The notes beneath the pieces were generated by a model. It did no database searches. It had not been told where the DNA came from and saw nothing but the letters and a program-made list of their open reading frames with translations. 64,000 bases of DNA, from assembly GCA_947501215.1 (NCBI GenBank), contig CANMUS010000005.1, positions 124,001-188,000 on the forward strand, written 5' to 3'. Shown piece after piece: positions 17,170-26,559 of this stretch. The first letter of the stretch is position 1. Each line of letters starts with the position of its first letter. The DNA comes from an uncultured Erythrobacter sp. (GTDB lineage Bacteria > Pseudomonadota > Alphaproteobacteria > Sphingomonadales > Sphingomonadaceae). The translations under genes and the position numbers were made by a program.

Positions 17170-18120
17170 ATGGCGAAAAGCAGTGCGTTGAACGGCAAGC
17201 TCGTGGTGCTGATGGGCGGCAGTGGCTTCATCGGCAATTACGTGGCGCAGGCCATGCTGGAGCGCGGGGCGCGCGTGCGGATCGCCAGTCGCAACCCGGA
17301 AAAAGCCTTCACGCTGAAGCCGCTCGCCAATCTCGGCCAGCTGCAATTCGCGCGCTGCGATGCGACCGACCGGCAGAGCGTCGAGCGCTGCATCGAGGGC
17401 GCAGATGCGGTCGTCAATCTGGTCGGCAGCTTCGAGGGTAATCTCTACAAGCTGATGGGCGAGAGCCCGGGCTGGATGGCCGAGGCAGCCAAGGCGCAAG
17501 GTGCGAGCGCTTTCGTACACGTCAGCGCGATCGCGGCGGAACCGGACGAGGACACCGAGATCGAATATGCCGGTGCCAAGAAATTAGGCGAGGAGCGCGT
17601 CATGGCGGCCTTCCCCAAGGCAACGATCCTGCGCCCCTCGATCCTGTTCGGCAAGGACGACGAGTTCCTCAACATGTTCGGCGGGCTGATCGCGCGCCTG
17701 CCCGTGCTGCCCGTGTTTGCGCCCGACAGCAAATTGCAGCTGGTCTATGTCGATGACGTTGCCGAAGCCTGCGCCCGCGCCGCCGAAGACCCGGCGGCGC
17801 ATGGCGGAAAGACCTATGAGCTGGGTGGGCCGGAACAACTCACAATGATGGAAATCAATCGCCGCATCGCTGCCGCGCAGGGCCGCAAGCGCACCTTCCT
17901 GCCGATGCCCGATCCGGTCTCGGGCGCGTTTGCCGCGCTACCGGGCACACCGATGTCGAGCGACCAGTGGAAGCTGCTCCAGCAGGGCAATGTCGTTTCG
18001 GGCGAGTTCCCCGGTTTCGCGAAGCTGGGCATCGAACCCAAGCCGGTCGGCCTGTTCCTCGACAAGTGGATGGTCCGCTACCGCAAACACGGGCGTTTCA
18101 CCGATCTGATGGGCGCCTGA
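17170..18120 (+). CDS. Complex I NDUFA9-like NAD(P)-binding protein
   Basis: This 316-residue atypical short-chain dehydrogenase/epimerase has the dinucleotide-binding loop MGGSGFIGNYVAQ near the N-terminus. Conserved NDUFA9-type segments follow (DAVVNLVGSFEGN, ATILRPSILFGKDDEFLNMF, LQLVYVDDVAEACARA). In mitochondria the homologue is a complex I accessory subunit; the bacterial members are poorly characterised and are also annotated as NAD-dependent epimerases. The start at 17170 was chosen for similarity of the N-terminus; an upstream in-frame ATG would add 17 residues. It is monocistronic and convergent with the serine-hydrolase gene. Confidence 0.85.
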   Translation: MAKSSALNGKLVVLMGGSGFIGNYVAQAMLERGARVRIASRNPEKAFTLKPLANLGQLQFARCDATDRQSVERCIEGADAVVNLVGSFEGNLYKLMGESPGWMAEAAKAQGASAFVHVSAIAAEPDEDTEIEYAGAKKLGEERVMAAFPKATILRPSILFGKDDEFLNMFGGLIARLPVLPVFAPDSKLQLVYVDDVAEACARAAEDPAAHGGKTYELGGPEQLTMMEINRRIAAAQGRKRTFLPMPDPVSGAFAALPGTPMSSDQWKLLQQGNVVSGEFPGFAKLGIEPKPVGLFLDKWMVRYRKHGRFTDLMGA

Positions 18121-18124
18121 CGGG

Positions 18125-19384
18125 TCAGCGACCGGGGTAATCCGCGCCATAGACTGCCGCGCGGATGTCGCGGTGGAGGCTGGCATCGAAATCGACTTTC
18201 TGCGTGGCGAAGACGACCGCCATGTCCTGGAGCGGATCGACCCAGAACAGCATCGAGGGATAGCCATCCCAGTAGAATTCGCCGACGCTGCCGCGCGCTT
18301 CTTCGGATGTGAGCGGCGGGCCGGTGCGCACGAAAAAATCGAAACCGAAGCCGCCATTGCCTTTGCCGACCAGCCATGAGCGGTCCTCAGCCGCAATGCG
18401 TGGATCGAGATGGTCGGTCGCCATCAGCTCGACAGTGGCAGGATCGAGGATCGTCACTCCATCGAGGCTCCCGCGTCCAAGCAACATGCGGGCGAAAAGC
18501 ATGTAGTCGTCAACCGTGGTGACGATGCCCGAACCGCCCATGGTCATAGGCTTGGCCATGAAGTTGGGTTCAAGCCATGTGTCGCGCGGCATGGGGGCGA
18601 GCGCGCCATTCTCCTGCGCTACGTATATCCGCGCCAGCCGCGGCAGGTCGGCCTCGCTCCGCCGCCATCCGCTGTCGACCATGCCGAGCGGTGCGAAGAT
18701 ATGGTCCTGCACATAATCGGCGAAGGATTGCCCGGAGAGGACCTCGACCATCCGCGCCTGGACGTCCACTCCGGCGGAATAGTTCCAGTGCGTTCCGGGT
18801 TCGTAGAGAAGTGGCACCTGCGCCATGGCGCGCGAAAACTCGGCGAGCGTCTTATCGACGGAAAGCGGGCTGCGGTCCTCCCATATCCGATCGGCCGCGT
18901 TCTGCGGATTGCCCCCGGCGCCGTAAGTGAACCCCGCCGTGTGGCGCAGCACGTCGCGCACGGTGATCTTCCGTTTCGGCGACCGGGTGATCGGGTTGCC
19001 ATTGCCATCTTCACCAACCAGCACTTCGATGGTCGCATATTCTGGCAGATGCCATTCGAGCGGATCGTCGAGACCGAACCGGCCCTGCTCCCACAATTGC
19101 ATCAGAGCGACGCCGGTGACCGGCTTGGTCATCGAAAATATCTGGACGAGCGTATCGCGCGTGAAAGGACGGTTCGTCTCGCGTTCGGCATCGCCTGCAA
19201 CGGCAAAGCAGGTTTCCTCGCCATCCTTGTAGACGAGCGTCGATGCGCCGACCGTGCGTCCTTCGGCTACCATGCCGTCGAGCGTGGCAGCGATCGCCGA
19301 ACAATCGGGCGCGAAGGGCTCACTTTCCTGCGCGGCAGCCGGCGTGGCGACAACGAGCGCCGCGATAGCGTACAGTCTTTTCAT
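18125..19384 (-). CDS. Periplasmic serine hydrolase, class C beta-lactamase-like
   Basis: This 419-residue protein has a cleavable signal peptide ending TPAAAQ (about residue 19). It carries the SxxK motif at Ser84-Lys87 (FSMTKPVTG) and a YSA motif in GTHWNYSAGVDV. This is the fold of class C beta-lactamases, esterases and DD-peptidases (EstB type). Neither sequence nor neighbours reveal the substrate, and antibiotic hydrolysis should not be assumed. Its ATG overlaps the stop of the dienelactone-hydrolase-like gene by ATGA, so the two are cotranscribed. Confidence 0.88.
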   Translation of the reverse strand: MKRLYAIAALVVATPAAAQESEPFAPDCSAIAATLDGMVAEGRTVGASTLVYKDGEETCFAVAGDAERETNRPFTRDTLVQIFSMTKPVTGVALMQLWEQGRFGLDDPLEWHLPEYATIEVLVGEDGNGNPITRSPKRKITVRDVLRHTAGFTYGAGGNPQNAADRIWEDRSPLSVDKTLAEFSRAMAQVPLLYEPGTHWNYSAGVDVQARMVEVLSGQSFADYVQDHIFAPLGMVDSGWRRSEADLPRLARIYVAQENGALAPMPRDTWLEPNFMAKPMTMGGSGIVTTVDDYMLFARMLLGRGSLDGVTILDPATVELMATDHLDPRIAAEDRSWLVGKGNGGFGFDFFVRTGPPLTSEEARGSVGEFYWDGYPSMLFWVDPLQDMAVVFATQKVDFDASLHRDIRAAVYGADYPGR

Positions 19385-20253
19385 AGAACGTCGGCGTACA
19401 TCGCCAGCAGATTCGACCACGCGCGTTCGGCCTGCACCTCGTTATACGAAGGCGAGTCGAGCACGCACCAGCCGTGATCGGCGGGATAGACCTCGATTTC
19501 GGCAGTCGTGTTCGCCGCATCGGCTGTCTCGCGCAGCGCGGTCTTGTCGCCCGGTGCCTTCTCGTCGTCGTTCTCGGCGATAGCGATCAGGTAATGCGCA
19601 TCCTCGCGCAAGGTGCGGTGCGGGCTGGAGGGATCGTCGGTCACCAGGCCGCCGCCGTGGAAGCTGGCCCCGGCATGAATATGCTCGTCTGCGCTGGGGG
19701 CGACGACGGCATAGCTGCCGGTCATGCAATAGCCCTGCACGCCGATCCCGCGATCCCCGTCGACCTCGGCCTGCGCCATCAGCCATTCTGCGCAGGCGCG
19801 ATTGTCGATCTGCTTGGTGGAGGTCGTGAACCTGTCGCGCCACGGTTTAACTTTATCGAAGCCGCCGCTGCCAGCGAAAGTTGCGAAATCCTCGAACTGC
19901 TGCCCGGCGACGTCGCGATAATAGGGGTTGGCGAGAAGCACCGCGTAGCCCGCCTCGGCCAGCCGCTGCGCCATCTGCCGCTTGGCCGGACGGACGCCGG
20001 CGATATCGGGCCACATAATGACGCCCGGCCGCGCAGTACCGCTGGCCGCAAAAAATTCTCCGTCGAGCGTGCCGTCGGGCGTGCGGAAGCTGACCGGGCG
20101 GCTGGTGAGTGAGCCCGCAGGCGCGTCTCCTCCGGTCGCCGCATTGTCCATCGGGGCACAGGCCATCGCGGCCCCGGCCAATGCGCCCGCGCCGAAGCCC
20201 CGGCGGCTGAGGGTGGTCTTAGCCCAGCGGGCAAGGTCTTCGCGGTCGCACAT
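19381..20253 (-). CDS. Tat-exported dienelactone hydrolase family protein
   Basis: This 290-residue alpha/beta hydrolase has a twin-arginine signal (SRRGFGAGALAGAAM). The nucleophile region GVQGYCMTGSYAV has Cys as in dienelactone hydrolase, and the catalytic His is in YPADHGWCV. Members act on lactones and esters, and the Tat signal implies a periplasmic site. It is the first gene of a two-gene operon with the downstream serine hydrolase. It is divergent from the PQQ dehydrogenase, with about 120 bases between them holding both promoters. Confidence 0.87.
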   Translation of the reverse strand: MCDREDLARWAKTTLSRRGFGAGALAGAAMACAPMDNAATGGDAPAGSLTSRPVSFRTPDGTLDGEFFAASGTARPGVIMWPDIAGVRPAKRQMAQRLAEAGYAVLLANPYYRDVAGQQFEDFATFAGSGGFDKVKPWRDRFTTSTKQIDNRACAEWLMAQAEVDGDRGIGVQGYCMTGSYAVVAPSADEHIHAGASFHGGGLVTDDPSSPHRTLREDAHYLIAIAENDDEKAPGDKTALRETADAANTTAEIEVYPADHGWCVLDSPSYNEVQAERAWSNLLAMYADVL

Positions 20254-20374
20254 ATTTAGGTCTCTCCAGCTTCCCGTCCGCTGCGCATCCTACCTGCGAT
20301 TGGGCGATGGACAAGCCCGCGACTTCGATGCAGGATAGGTTTCATAGAGCGACCGATAGTCGCCAGGGGAGAGG

Positions 20375-22540
20375 ATGATGACGAGGATCGTGCTGGCGGC
20401 GCTGGCCGCGCTATCGCTTGGGGCGTGCAATCTGGGTGCGGAGGAGGTGCCGGAGGGCGGCATCGACAATATCCGCCTGGTGAATGCAGGCCAGGATCCG
20501 GCCAACTGGATCACCCATGGCGGCACCTATGCCGAGCAGCGCTATTCCCCGCTGATGCAGGTCGATCGCGACAGCGTGGGCGATCTCGGCCTCGCCTGGT
20601 TCGCAGATATGGATACGGCGCGCGGGCAGGAAGCGACGCCGCTGGTCATGGATGGCAAGCTCTACGTCACCAGCGCGTGGAGCAAGGTCTTCGCCTTCGA
20701 TGCTGCCACGGGCGAACCGCTGTGGAGCTACGATCCACAAGTGCCGGGCGAAACCGGCGTGAAGGCTTGCTGCGACGTGGTCAATCGCGGGCTGGCTGCG
20801 TGGGGCGAGCACCTGTTCCTCGGCACGCTCGACGGACGGCTGGTCGCGCTCGATCGCGATACGGGCGAGGTGGCGTGGGAGAAGGTCACTGTCGACCAGA
20901 ACGCCAGCTACACCATCACCGGCGCGCCGCGCGTGATCGACGGCAAGGTGCTGATCGGCAATGGCGGCGCCGAGTTCGGCGTGCGCGGCTATATCGCCGC
21001 CTATGACGCGGCCGACGGCGAGGAGCTGTGGCGCTTCTACACAGTGCCGGGCGGCGACGACGACGAGGCGGAGCCGGAATATCTCAAGGCCGCAGCGGAA
21101 ACCTGGTCGGGCGACACGCTTTACGGCGAAGAGAGCATCGGCGGCGGGGGCACGGTGTGGGATTCGATGGCCTACGATCCCGAACTGGACCTGCTCTATT
21201 TCGGGGTCGGTAACGGCAGCCCTTGGAACCGCGCCTATCGCAGTCCCGGCGCGGACGGGACGGGCGAAGGGGACAACCTCTACCTGTCCAGCATCGTCGC
21301 TATCCGCCCCGATACCGGCGAATATGTCTGGCATTACCAGACCACGCCGGGCGAAACCTGGGACTACACCGCCACGCAACACATTGTCCTGGCCGACATG
21401 GAGATCGACGGGCGCGAGCGGCAGGTGCTGATGCAGGCGCCCAAGAACGGCTATTTCTACGTGCTCGACCGGGCGACGGGAGAGTTCATCAGCGCCGAAC
21501 CCTACATTCCGCTCAACTGGTCGACCGGGATGGACGAGAACGGGCGGCCGATCATGAACCCGGAAACCCGTATCGACGTGACGGGCGAACCGGCGCTGGT
21601 CATGCCGGGGCCGCTCGGCGGGCATAACTGGCATCCGATGGCCTACAGCCCGGACGAGAACCTCGTCTACATCCCGGCCTTCGAGGCGGCGATGCTCTAT
21701 GCGCCCGAAGCGGACTGGAAGCCCGACCGCGCGCGCGGCTTCAATGTCGGCTTCGATCTCGGCGCAGGCGACCTGCCACCCGACCTCGGTATTCGCCGCG
21801 AGGTACAAGGCACGATCACGGGCAAACTGATGGCATGGGACCCGGTCAATCAGGAAGCCAAGTGGACCGTCGAACATCCGGGTCCGTGGAACGGTGGCGT
21901 ACTCGCCACCGGCGGCGGTCTGGTGTTCCAGGGCAATTCCGGTAGCGAATTCGCCGCCTATGACAGCGCGACCGGCGACAAGCTGTGGAGCTTTGCCGCG
22001 CAGACCGGCGTCGTCGCCCCGCCGATCACCTATACCGTGAACGGCGAGCAATATGTCGCCGTCTTGGCCGGCTGGGGCGGTGCCTTCGCATTGAGCGCCG
22101 ACGGCGCGTTGATCGATCAGATGAAGCCGGTGCGCAACATCAGCCGCCTGCTGGTGTTCAAGCTCGGCGGGACGGTTGCCCTGCCCGAAGCGCCGACGCT
22201 GGCCCGCGCTCCGCTCGACCCGCCGCCCAGCCGCGCGAGCGCCGCGACGATCGAACTCGGACGCGAAAAATACGCGCGCTATTGTGCCGTGTGCCACGCG
22301 CCTGGCGCGGTCGGCTCGACCGTGCTGCCGGACCTGCGCCGTTCGGGCGCGCTGGAGAACCCGGCGGCGTGGCTGCAGATCGTCCACGACGGAGCGCTGA
22401 AGGACAATGGCATGGCCAGCTTCGCCGACTCGCTCTCCAAGGAGGAAATGCAGGCGATCCGCGAATATGTGATCAAGCGCGCCAACGAGGACAAGGCGAT
22501 GGAAGCGCAACTGGCGACCGACCGGGTGGCGCGCCGCTAG
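20375..22540 (+). CDS. PQQ-dependent alcohol dehydrogenase with cytochrome c domain (lipoprotein)
   Basis: This 721-residue quinohaemoprotein has a lipoprotein signal (LSLGAC, Cys18). Next is an eight-bladed PQQ propeller (residues about 35-590) with the vicinal disulfide in KACCDVVNRG, repeated W-motifs (GEPLWSYDP, GEVAWEKV, GDKLWSF) and GETWDYTATQH. A C-terminal cytochrome c domain has haem motif YCAVCH (about 630) and a distal Met in NGMASF. It oxidises alcohols in the periplasm and passes electrons to the respiratory chain. The lipid anchor is less usual than a soluble form. AGGGGAGAGG lies 2 bases from the first ATG, so the second ATG (20378) may be used. Confidence 0.93.
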   Translation: MMTRIVLAALAALSLGACNLGAEEVPEGGIDNIRLVNAGQDPANWITHGGTYAEQRYSPLMQVDRDSVGDLGLAWFADMDTARGQEATPLVMDGKLYVTSAWSKVFAFDAATGEPLWSYDPQVPGETGVKACCDVVNRGLAAWGEHLFLGTLDGRLVALDRDTGEVAWEKVTVDQNASYTITGAPRVIDGKVLIGNGGAEFGVRGYIAAYDAADGEELWRFYTVPGGDDDEAEPEYLKAAAETWSGDTLYGEESIGGGGTVWDSMAYDPELDLLYFGVGNGSPWNRAYRSPGADGTGEGDNLYLSSIVAIRPDTGEYVWHYQTTPGETWDYTATQHIVLADMEIDGRERQVLMQAPKNGYFYVLDRATGEFISAEPYIPLNWSTGMDENGRPIMNPETRIDVTGEPALVMPGPLGGHNWHPMAYSPDENLVYIPAFEAAMLYAPEADWKPDRARGFNVGFDLGAGDLPPDLGIRREVQGTITGKLMAWDPVNQEAKWTVEHPGPWNGGVLATGGGLVFQGNSGSEFAAYDSATGDKLWSFAAQTGVVAPPITYTVNGEQYVAVLAGWGGAFALSADGALIDQMKPVRNISRLLVFKLGGTVALPEAPTLARAPLDPPPSRASAATIELGREKYARYCAVCHAPGAVGSTVLPDLRRSGALENPAAWLQIVHDGALKDNGMASFADSLSKEEMQAIREYVIKRANEDKAMEAQLATDRVARR

Positions 22541-22771
22541 ACCAACCCGCGCTTTCCTACAGCCCTTCGCCCGGTGCATGCCGGATGCATGGCCTACGCC
22601 CTTTCACGGATTCGCGATGTTCGCGCTGCTATTTCCACCTCGCACGCCAACAATGCGAAAGGTGACAGGTCGCGACGCGAAGCCCATCGCAACATATTGA
22701 ATCAGTGCATTTTCGCGGCGCAACGCAGTTTTCCAAAAGCGCCGCTTCGGTGGTCCAAGTCCCAACCGTCG

Positions 22772-24169
22772 TCAGGCGCTGCGCAGGCTCTCCCATGGGC
22801 CGGTGATGGCATAGGTGAAGCCCGGCTCCTGCACGTTGACGAACAGCGTGCTGCCGTCGGGCGAGAAGCACGCGCCGCAGAATTCGGCGCTGTCCTCATG
22901 CGCGTTGCGGGCGAAATCGTAGATCGCGCCGTCGGGTGTAAGGCCGCGCAAATAGTTGTCGCCGCGGCCGTCCTCGCAGATCATCAGGTCGCCCCACGGC
23001 GTGACCGCGAGGTTGTCGCACAGGTCGAGCGTGTCGGCTCCCGGGCTCTCGTAGATGAGCGTCAGCATGTCCGCCGCGCCGTCCCTGCCCGGCGCGAGCT
23101 GCCAGACCTGCCCGGTGTGATCGGCGCCGCCCTCCGTACAGTTAAAGAAATGCGCGCCCTGGCCGTCGCCGCGCGAACCGTAGGCGAGCCCTTCCCCGCG
23201 CGTGAACATCGCCGCGCCGGCCGCGAAGCCGCGCTTGCGCAGGTCACCCTCGGGCGATTCGACATCCTCGAGATCGATCCAGCGGACGGGCAATGCTTGC
23301 CCCGCCTCGATCCGCTCGGCCGAACCACGGCTCCAATCGCGCGCATAGTTGCGGGTGTCTGCGCTGTCGCGCCCCTCGATGGCCAGTGCCTGCAAGCGCC
23401 CGCCCGCGGCGAGCTTGCCGCGCTCGGTCGGGATGAAGCGATAGAAAAGGCCTTCGCGGTCATCCTCGGTCAGGTAGACGATGCCGCTTTGGGGATCGAC
23501 CGACACCGCTTCATGGGCGAAGCGGCCCATGGCGGTCAGCGGGACGGGATCGACCGGGCCAGTGGCATCGGCAGGCACTTCGAAGACGAAACCGTGGGCC
23601 CGCTGCGCGTCTTCTTCACCGACCGTGAGCGGCTGCTCCTCGCAAGTCAGCCAGCTGCCCCAAGGCGTCGTGCCGCCCGAGCAGTTCGCCGCAGTGCCGA
23701 GAAGCGAGATGTTGTCGCGCACGACCTCGCCCGAGACCGCATCGATGACGACATTGGTCGTGCCGCCGAAGAATGGATCGCCCTCCCGCCGCGCGTCGTA
23801 GATGCGCGAAGTATCGAAGTCGGCGAGCGATTTCGATCCAGCCGCAAACGGACGGCCGTCGTCGGTGCTCGCCCAGTTTTCGTGATTCCGCACAAGGACC
23901 CAGTGGTTCGCCATCGTCGGATGCGCGAAACAGCCCATGCCGTCTGGCCGGCCCGGTGTGGCGAACCCGTCGCTCATCAGCGTGCCGGTCTGCGTCAGCA
24001 GGCGATAGGAAAAGCCTTCTGGCAGATCGAGCAGGCCCTTCGGATCGGGCACGAGCCGCTTGCCGGGGTTGACACTGTAGGCGCGGGTGAGGCTGCCCGA
24101 ACCGAGTGCCGCAAAGGCGACGAAGGCGGCGCTGGAGGCCTTGAGGAGGTTACGGCGGTCGATGGTCAT
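22772..24169 (-). CDS. Tat-exported PhoX-like phosphatase (DUF839)
   Basis: This 465-residue protein has a Tat-type signal (DRRNLLKASSAAFVAFAAL) and a DUF839/PhoX beta-propeller, recognised by NHWVLVRNHEN, GGTTPWGSWLTCEEQ, GRFAHEAVSVDPQSGIVYLTEDD and DLCDNLAVTPWGDLMICEDG. PhoX enzymes are calcium/iron-dependent alkaline phosphatases; many DUF839 members are untested. It faces the PQQ gene convergently across about 230 bases with no gene in them. It follows purU at 78 bases but probably has its own promoter. Confidence 0.87.
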   Translation of the reverse strand: MTIDRRNLLKASSAAFVAFAALGSGSLTRAYSVNPGKRLVPDPKGLLDLPEGFSYRLLTQTGTLMSDGFATPGRPDGMGCFAHPTMANHWVLVRNHENWASTDDGRPFAAGSKSLADFDTSRIYDARREGDPFFGGTTNVVIDAVSGEVVRDNISLLGTAANCSGGTTPWGSWLTCEEQPLTVGEEDAQRAHGFVFEVPADATGPVDPVPLTAMGRFAHEAVSVDPQSGIVYLTEDDREGLFYRFIPTERGKLAAGGRLQALAIEGRDSADTRNYARDWSRGSAERIEAGQALPVRWIDLEDVESPEGDLRKRGFAAGAAMFTRGEGLAYGSRGDGQGAHFFNCTEGGADHTGQVWQLAPGRDGAADMLTLIYESPGADTLDLCDNLAVTPWGDLMICEDGRGDNYLRGLTPDGAIYDFARNAHEDSAEFCGACFSPDGSTLFVNVQEPGFTYAITGPWESLRSA

Positions 24170-24247
24170 GATTGGTATCCTGCGAAGTGTGCTGCCAGGC
24201 TAGCTATCGCAGACGGCACCACCATGACAGGTTCTTTCTGCCATCCG

Positions 24248-25108
24248 TCAGCTGCGAAAGACCACCGTCCGGCGGCCATTGAGGAGAACCCGTTCTTCGA
24301 GATGAAGCCGCACAGCCTCCGCCAGCACACGGTTTTCGATCTCGCGGCCCTTGCGGACCAGCTCTTCGGGCGTGTCCGCATGGCTGATGGGCTCTGCGGC
24401 CTGATGGATGATCGGCCCTTCGTCCAGATCGCTGGTGACGTAATGCGCGCTTGCGCCGATCATCTTGACCCCGCGTTCATAGGCCTGGTGATAGGGTTTG
24501 GCGCCCTTGAAGCCCGGCAGGAAGCTATGGTGGATATTGATGCAGCGCCCGGCGAAGTGGGCCGCCTGCTCGTCCGACAGGATTTGCATGTAGCGCGCCA
24601 GTACGACGAGCTCGGCGCCGGTCTGCTCGGCAACCCCGCGCACCTGTGCTTCCTGCTCGGACTTGGTATCGCGGGTGATCGGCACATAGTGGAACGGGAT
24701 GTCGCCCAGATACGTGTGCCCGATGGCGTCGCGCGGATGGTTGGAGACGATGGCGACCGGCTCCATCGCAAGCTCCCCGATCCGCCAGCGATACAGCAGA
24801 TCGGCCAGACAATGGTCGAACTTGCTCACCATGATGAGCACACGGCGCGGCCGATCGCGGCTGACCAGCTTCCAGTCCATCCCGAACGCGCCTGCAACCT
24901 CTGCGAAATCCACTCGCAGACTGTCCGCCGAGGCGCTGCCCGGCTCGAATTCGACGCGCATGAAAAAGGCATCGGCGGCGCGGTCGTTGAACTGCTGCGC
25001 CTCGAGGATATTGCCGCCACGTTCGAACAGGAAAGATGTGACGCGCGCGGTGATGCCGGGGCGGTCCGTGCAGGACAGGGTGAGGACGAGTGGGGCGGAC
25101 ATATCCAT
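24248..25108 (-). CDS. purU: Formyltetrahydrofolate deformylase
   Basis: This 286-residue enzyme hydrolyses 10-formyltetrahydrofolate to tetrahydrofolate and formate. The N-terminal ACT domain ([26 protein letters not shown]) is the glycine/methionine-sensing module of PurU. The C-terminal formyl-transferase fold has SNHPRD, the catalytic [20 protein letters not shown] and [19 protein letters not shown]. The start is ATG at 25108, with a second at 25102. It lies in the same run as purT, which consumes formate, so the two enzymes together can feed C1 units into purines. Confidence 0.95.
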   Translation of the reverse strand: MDMSAPLVLTLSCTDRPGITARVTSFLFERGGNILEAQQFNDRAADAFFMRVEFEPGSASADSLRVDFAEVAGAFGMDWKLVSRDRPRRVLIMVSKFDHCLADLLYRWRIGELAMEPVAIVSNHPRDAIGHTYLGDIPFHYVPITRDTKSEQEAQVRGVAEQTGAELVVLARYMQILSDEQAAHFAGRCINIHHSFLPGFKGAKPYHQAYERGVKMIGASAHYVTSDLDEGPIIHQAAEPISHADTPEELVRKGREIENRVLAEAVRLHLEERVLLNGRRTVVFRS

Positions 25109-25171
25109 TCGTTTGCCCCGCAGCCCGGCACGCGACAACCGCAAACCGCCTATGGCGCGTCCAATGATGGC

Positions 25172-25489
25172 TTAGTCGTCGAACACCACTTCGCGCATGC
25201 CTGCTTCGCGCAAAGCAATGGCAACGATGTCCTTCTGGCTCGGCGACAATGGCAATTCGGTCGACACCACATGCGCGATCGGGTCTTTGAGCGAAAAGCC
25301 GCCGACCAGAAGTTGCCGGATGGCACGGACGATCGTGTCTTCGAGGAATCGCGTGTTGGCGATCAGCGAGCTATCGGACGAGAAAGCATGCTGTGCCGTC
25401 TGGTCGACGAACTTGCCGGTCGTGCGGTCTGTCACCTGTATCCGGTTGCGATAGATGGACACGTCCACATCGAGGCGGCGGATTTCCAT
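25172..25489 (-). CDS. Small protein (105 aa) resembling a piece of an MreB/actin-like fold
   Basis: This 105-residue ORF starts 6 bases after the nitronate monooxygenase stop and 63 bases before purU, on the same strand, so it is probably cotranscribed. Residues 40-105 read like the MreB segment that begins IADF-x-E-x-x-LxxF: here IANTRFLEDTIVRAI, then PIAHVVSTELPLSPSQKD and ALREAGMREVVFDD, comparable with MreB ERRAIRESAQGAGAREV. The nucleotide-binding motifs of full actin folds are missing. It may be a stand-alone subdomain or a chance likeness; function unknown. Confidence 0.75.
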   Translation of the reverse strand: MEIRRLDVDVSIYRNRIQVTDRTTGKFVDQTAQHAFSSDSSLIANTRFLEDTIVRAIRQLLVGGFSLKDPIAHVVSTELPLSPSQKDIVAIALREAGMREVVFDD

Positions 25490-25494
25490 GCGGG

Positions 25495-26511
25495 TCAGCG
25501 GCGCGTGAGCGCGTCCTCGCTTTGCGCCATCAGCTTGTCGATGATGGTCGCGACTGGTTCCTCTTCCTTCAGCATGCCGACCGACTGGCCTGCCATCAGG
25601 CTGCCGTTCTCGACATCGCCGTCGATCACCGCGCGGCGCAGGGCGCCGGCCCAGTAATGCTCGATCTGGAGCTGCGCCTCGGCCATCGCGATCTCCTCGC
25701 GGTCGAGCACCGCGGCGACTTCGCGCTGCTTGGCGGTGAACTCCTCGGTGCCCTTGTTTTTGAGCGCGCGCACCGGGATGACCGGCAAGCGCGCATCGAC
25801 CTGCACGCTGGCGACGGCATCGCGGGCGCTGGCGCGGAAGAAGGCCTTCTTGAAATCGGCGTGCGCGATGCTCTCCGTCGCGCAGGCGAAGCGCGTGCCG
25901 AGCTGGACGCCCGCCGCACCCATCTCCAGATAGCCCGCGATCGCATGGCCGCGGCCGATTCCCCCGGCGACGAAGATCAAATGCTCCTCGGCCAGCTCGG
26001 GCAGCATTTCCTGCGCCAGCACGCTGGTCGAGACGGGGCCGATATGGCCGCCCGCTTCCATGCCCTCGATCACCAGCGCATCCGCGCCCGAGCGCAGCAG
26101 CTTTTTCGCCAGCGCGAGCGTCGGGGCGAAGCAAATGACCTTGGCCGGGTTGGCACTGCCCTTGATCGCCTCGACGCTGCCTTTTGGCGGAATGCCGCCC
26201 GCAAGCACGACATGGCCGACCCCGTGCTTCCCGCACACCTCGATCAGATCGAACAATTGCGGGTGCATGGTGATGAGGTTCACGCCGAACGGCTTGTCGG
26301 TCAGCGCCTTGGTCGCGGCGATTTCCTTGTCGAGCAGGCCCGGGTCCATCGCCCCGCAGGCGATCACGCCGAAACCGCCCGCATTGGAGATGGCGGAGAC
26401 CAGGTTGCGCTCCGACACCCAGCTCATCGCGCCGCACAGGATCGCTGTCTCGCTGCCGAGGAAGTCGATGCCGCGTTGCATCAGGCCGGTCGTTCTTGTG
26501 TAATTCTTCAT
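25495..26511 (-). CDS. Nitronate monooxygenase family flavoprotein
   Basis: This 338-residue FMN enzyme has the 2-nitropropane dioxygenase TIM barrel: GAMSWVSERNLVSAISNAGGFGVI at the N-terminus, GVNLITMHPQ, a phosphate-binding segment with MEAGGHIGP, and VAGGIGRGHAIAGYLEMGAAGVQLGTRF. It oxidises alkyl nitronates or acts as an NAD(P)H:quinone reductase-like enzyme; close relatives also include enoyl-ACP reductase FabK-like proteins. It sits between purT and the 105-aa ORF in a probable operon. Confidence 0.9.
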   Translation of the reverse strand: MKNYTRTTGLMQRGIDFLGSETAILCGAMSWVSERNLVSAISNAGGFGVIACGAMDPGLLDKEIAATKALTDKPFGVNLITMHPQLFDLIEVCGKHGVGHVVLAGGIPPKGSVEAIKGSANPAKVICFAPTLALAKKLLRSGADALVIEGMEAGGHIGPVSTSVLAQEMLPELAEEHLIFVAGGIGRGHAIAGYLEMGAAGVQLGTRFACATESIAHADFKKAFFRASARDAVASVQVDARLPVIPVRALKNKGTEEFTAKQREVAAVLDREEIAMAEAQLQIEHYWAGALRRAVIDGDVENGSLMAGQSVGMLKEEEPVATIIDKLMAQSEDALTRR

Positions 26512-26559
26512 CCGCAGGGCGCTTACTGCCGCTGTGCCGGCACGGCAAGCGGCAGTGCA

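Noticed and set aside
20411-22579. A 722-codon minus-strand frame opposite the PQQ dehydrogenase
   Set aside because: It is the exact shadow of a well-supported gene.
22541-22771. Terminator or small gene between the PQQ and PhoX genes
   Set aside because: A GCGGCGC/GCGCCGC pair with a 17-base loop exists, but no T-run or convincing ORF was found.
22574-25657. A 1027-codon plus-strand frame across PhoX, purU and neighbours
   Set aside because: It is antisense to four secure genes, rich in Arg and His, and has no recognisable fold; a codon-bias artefact.
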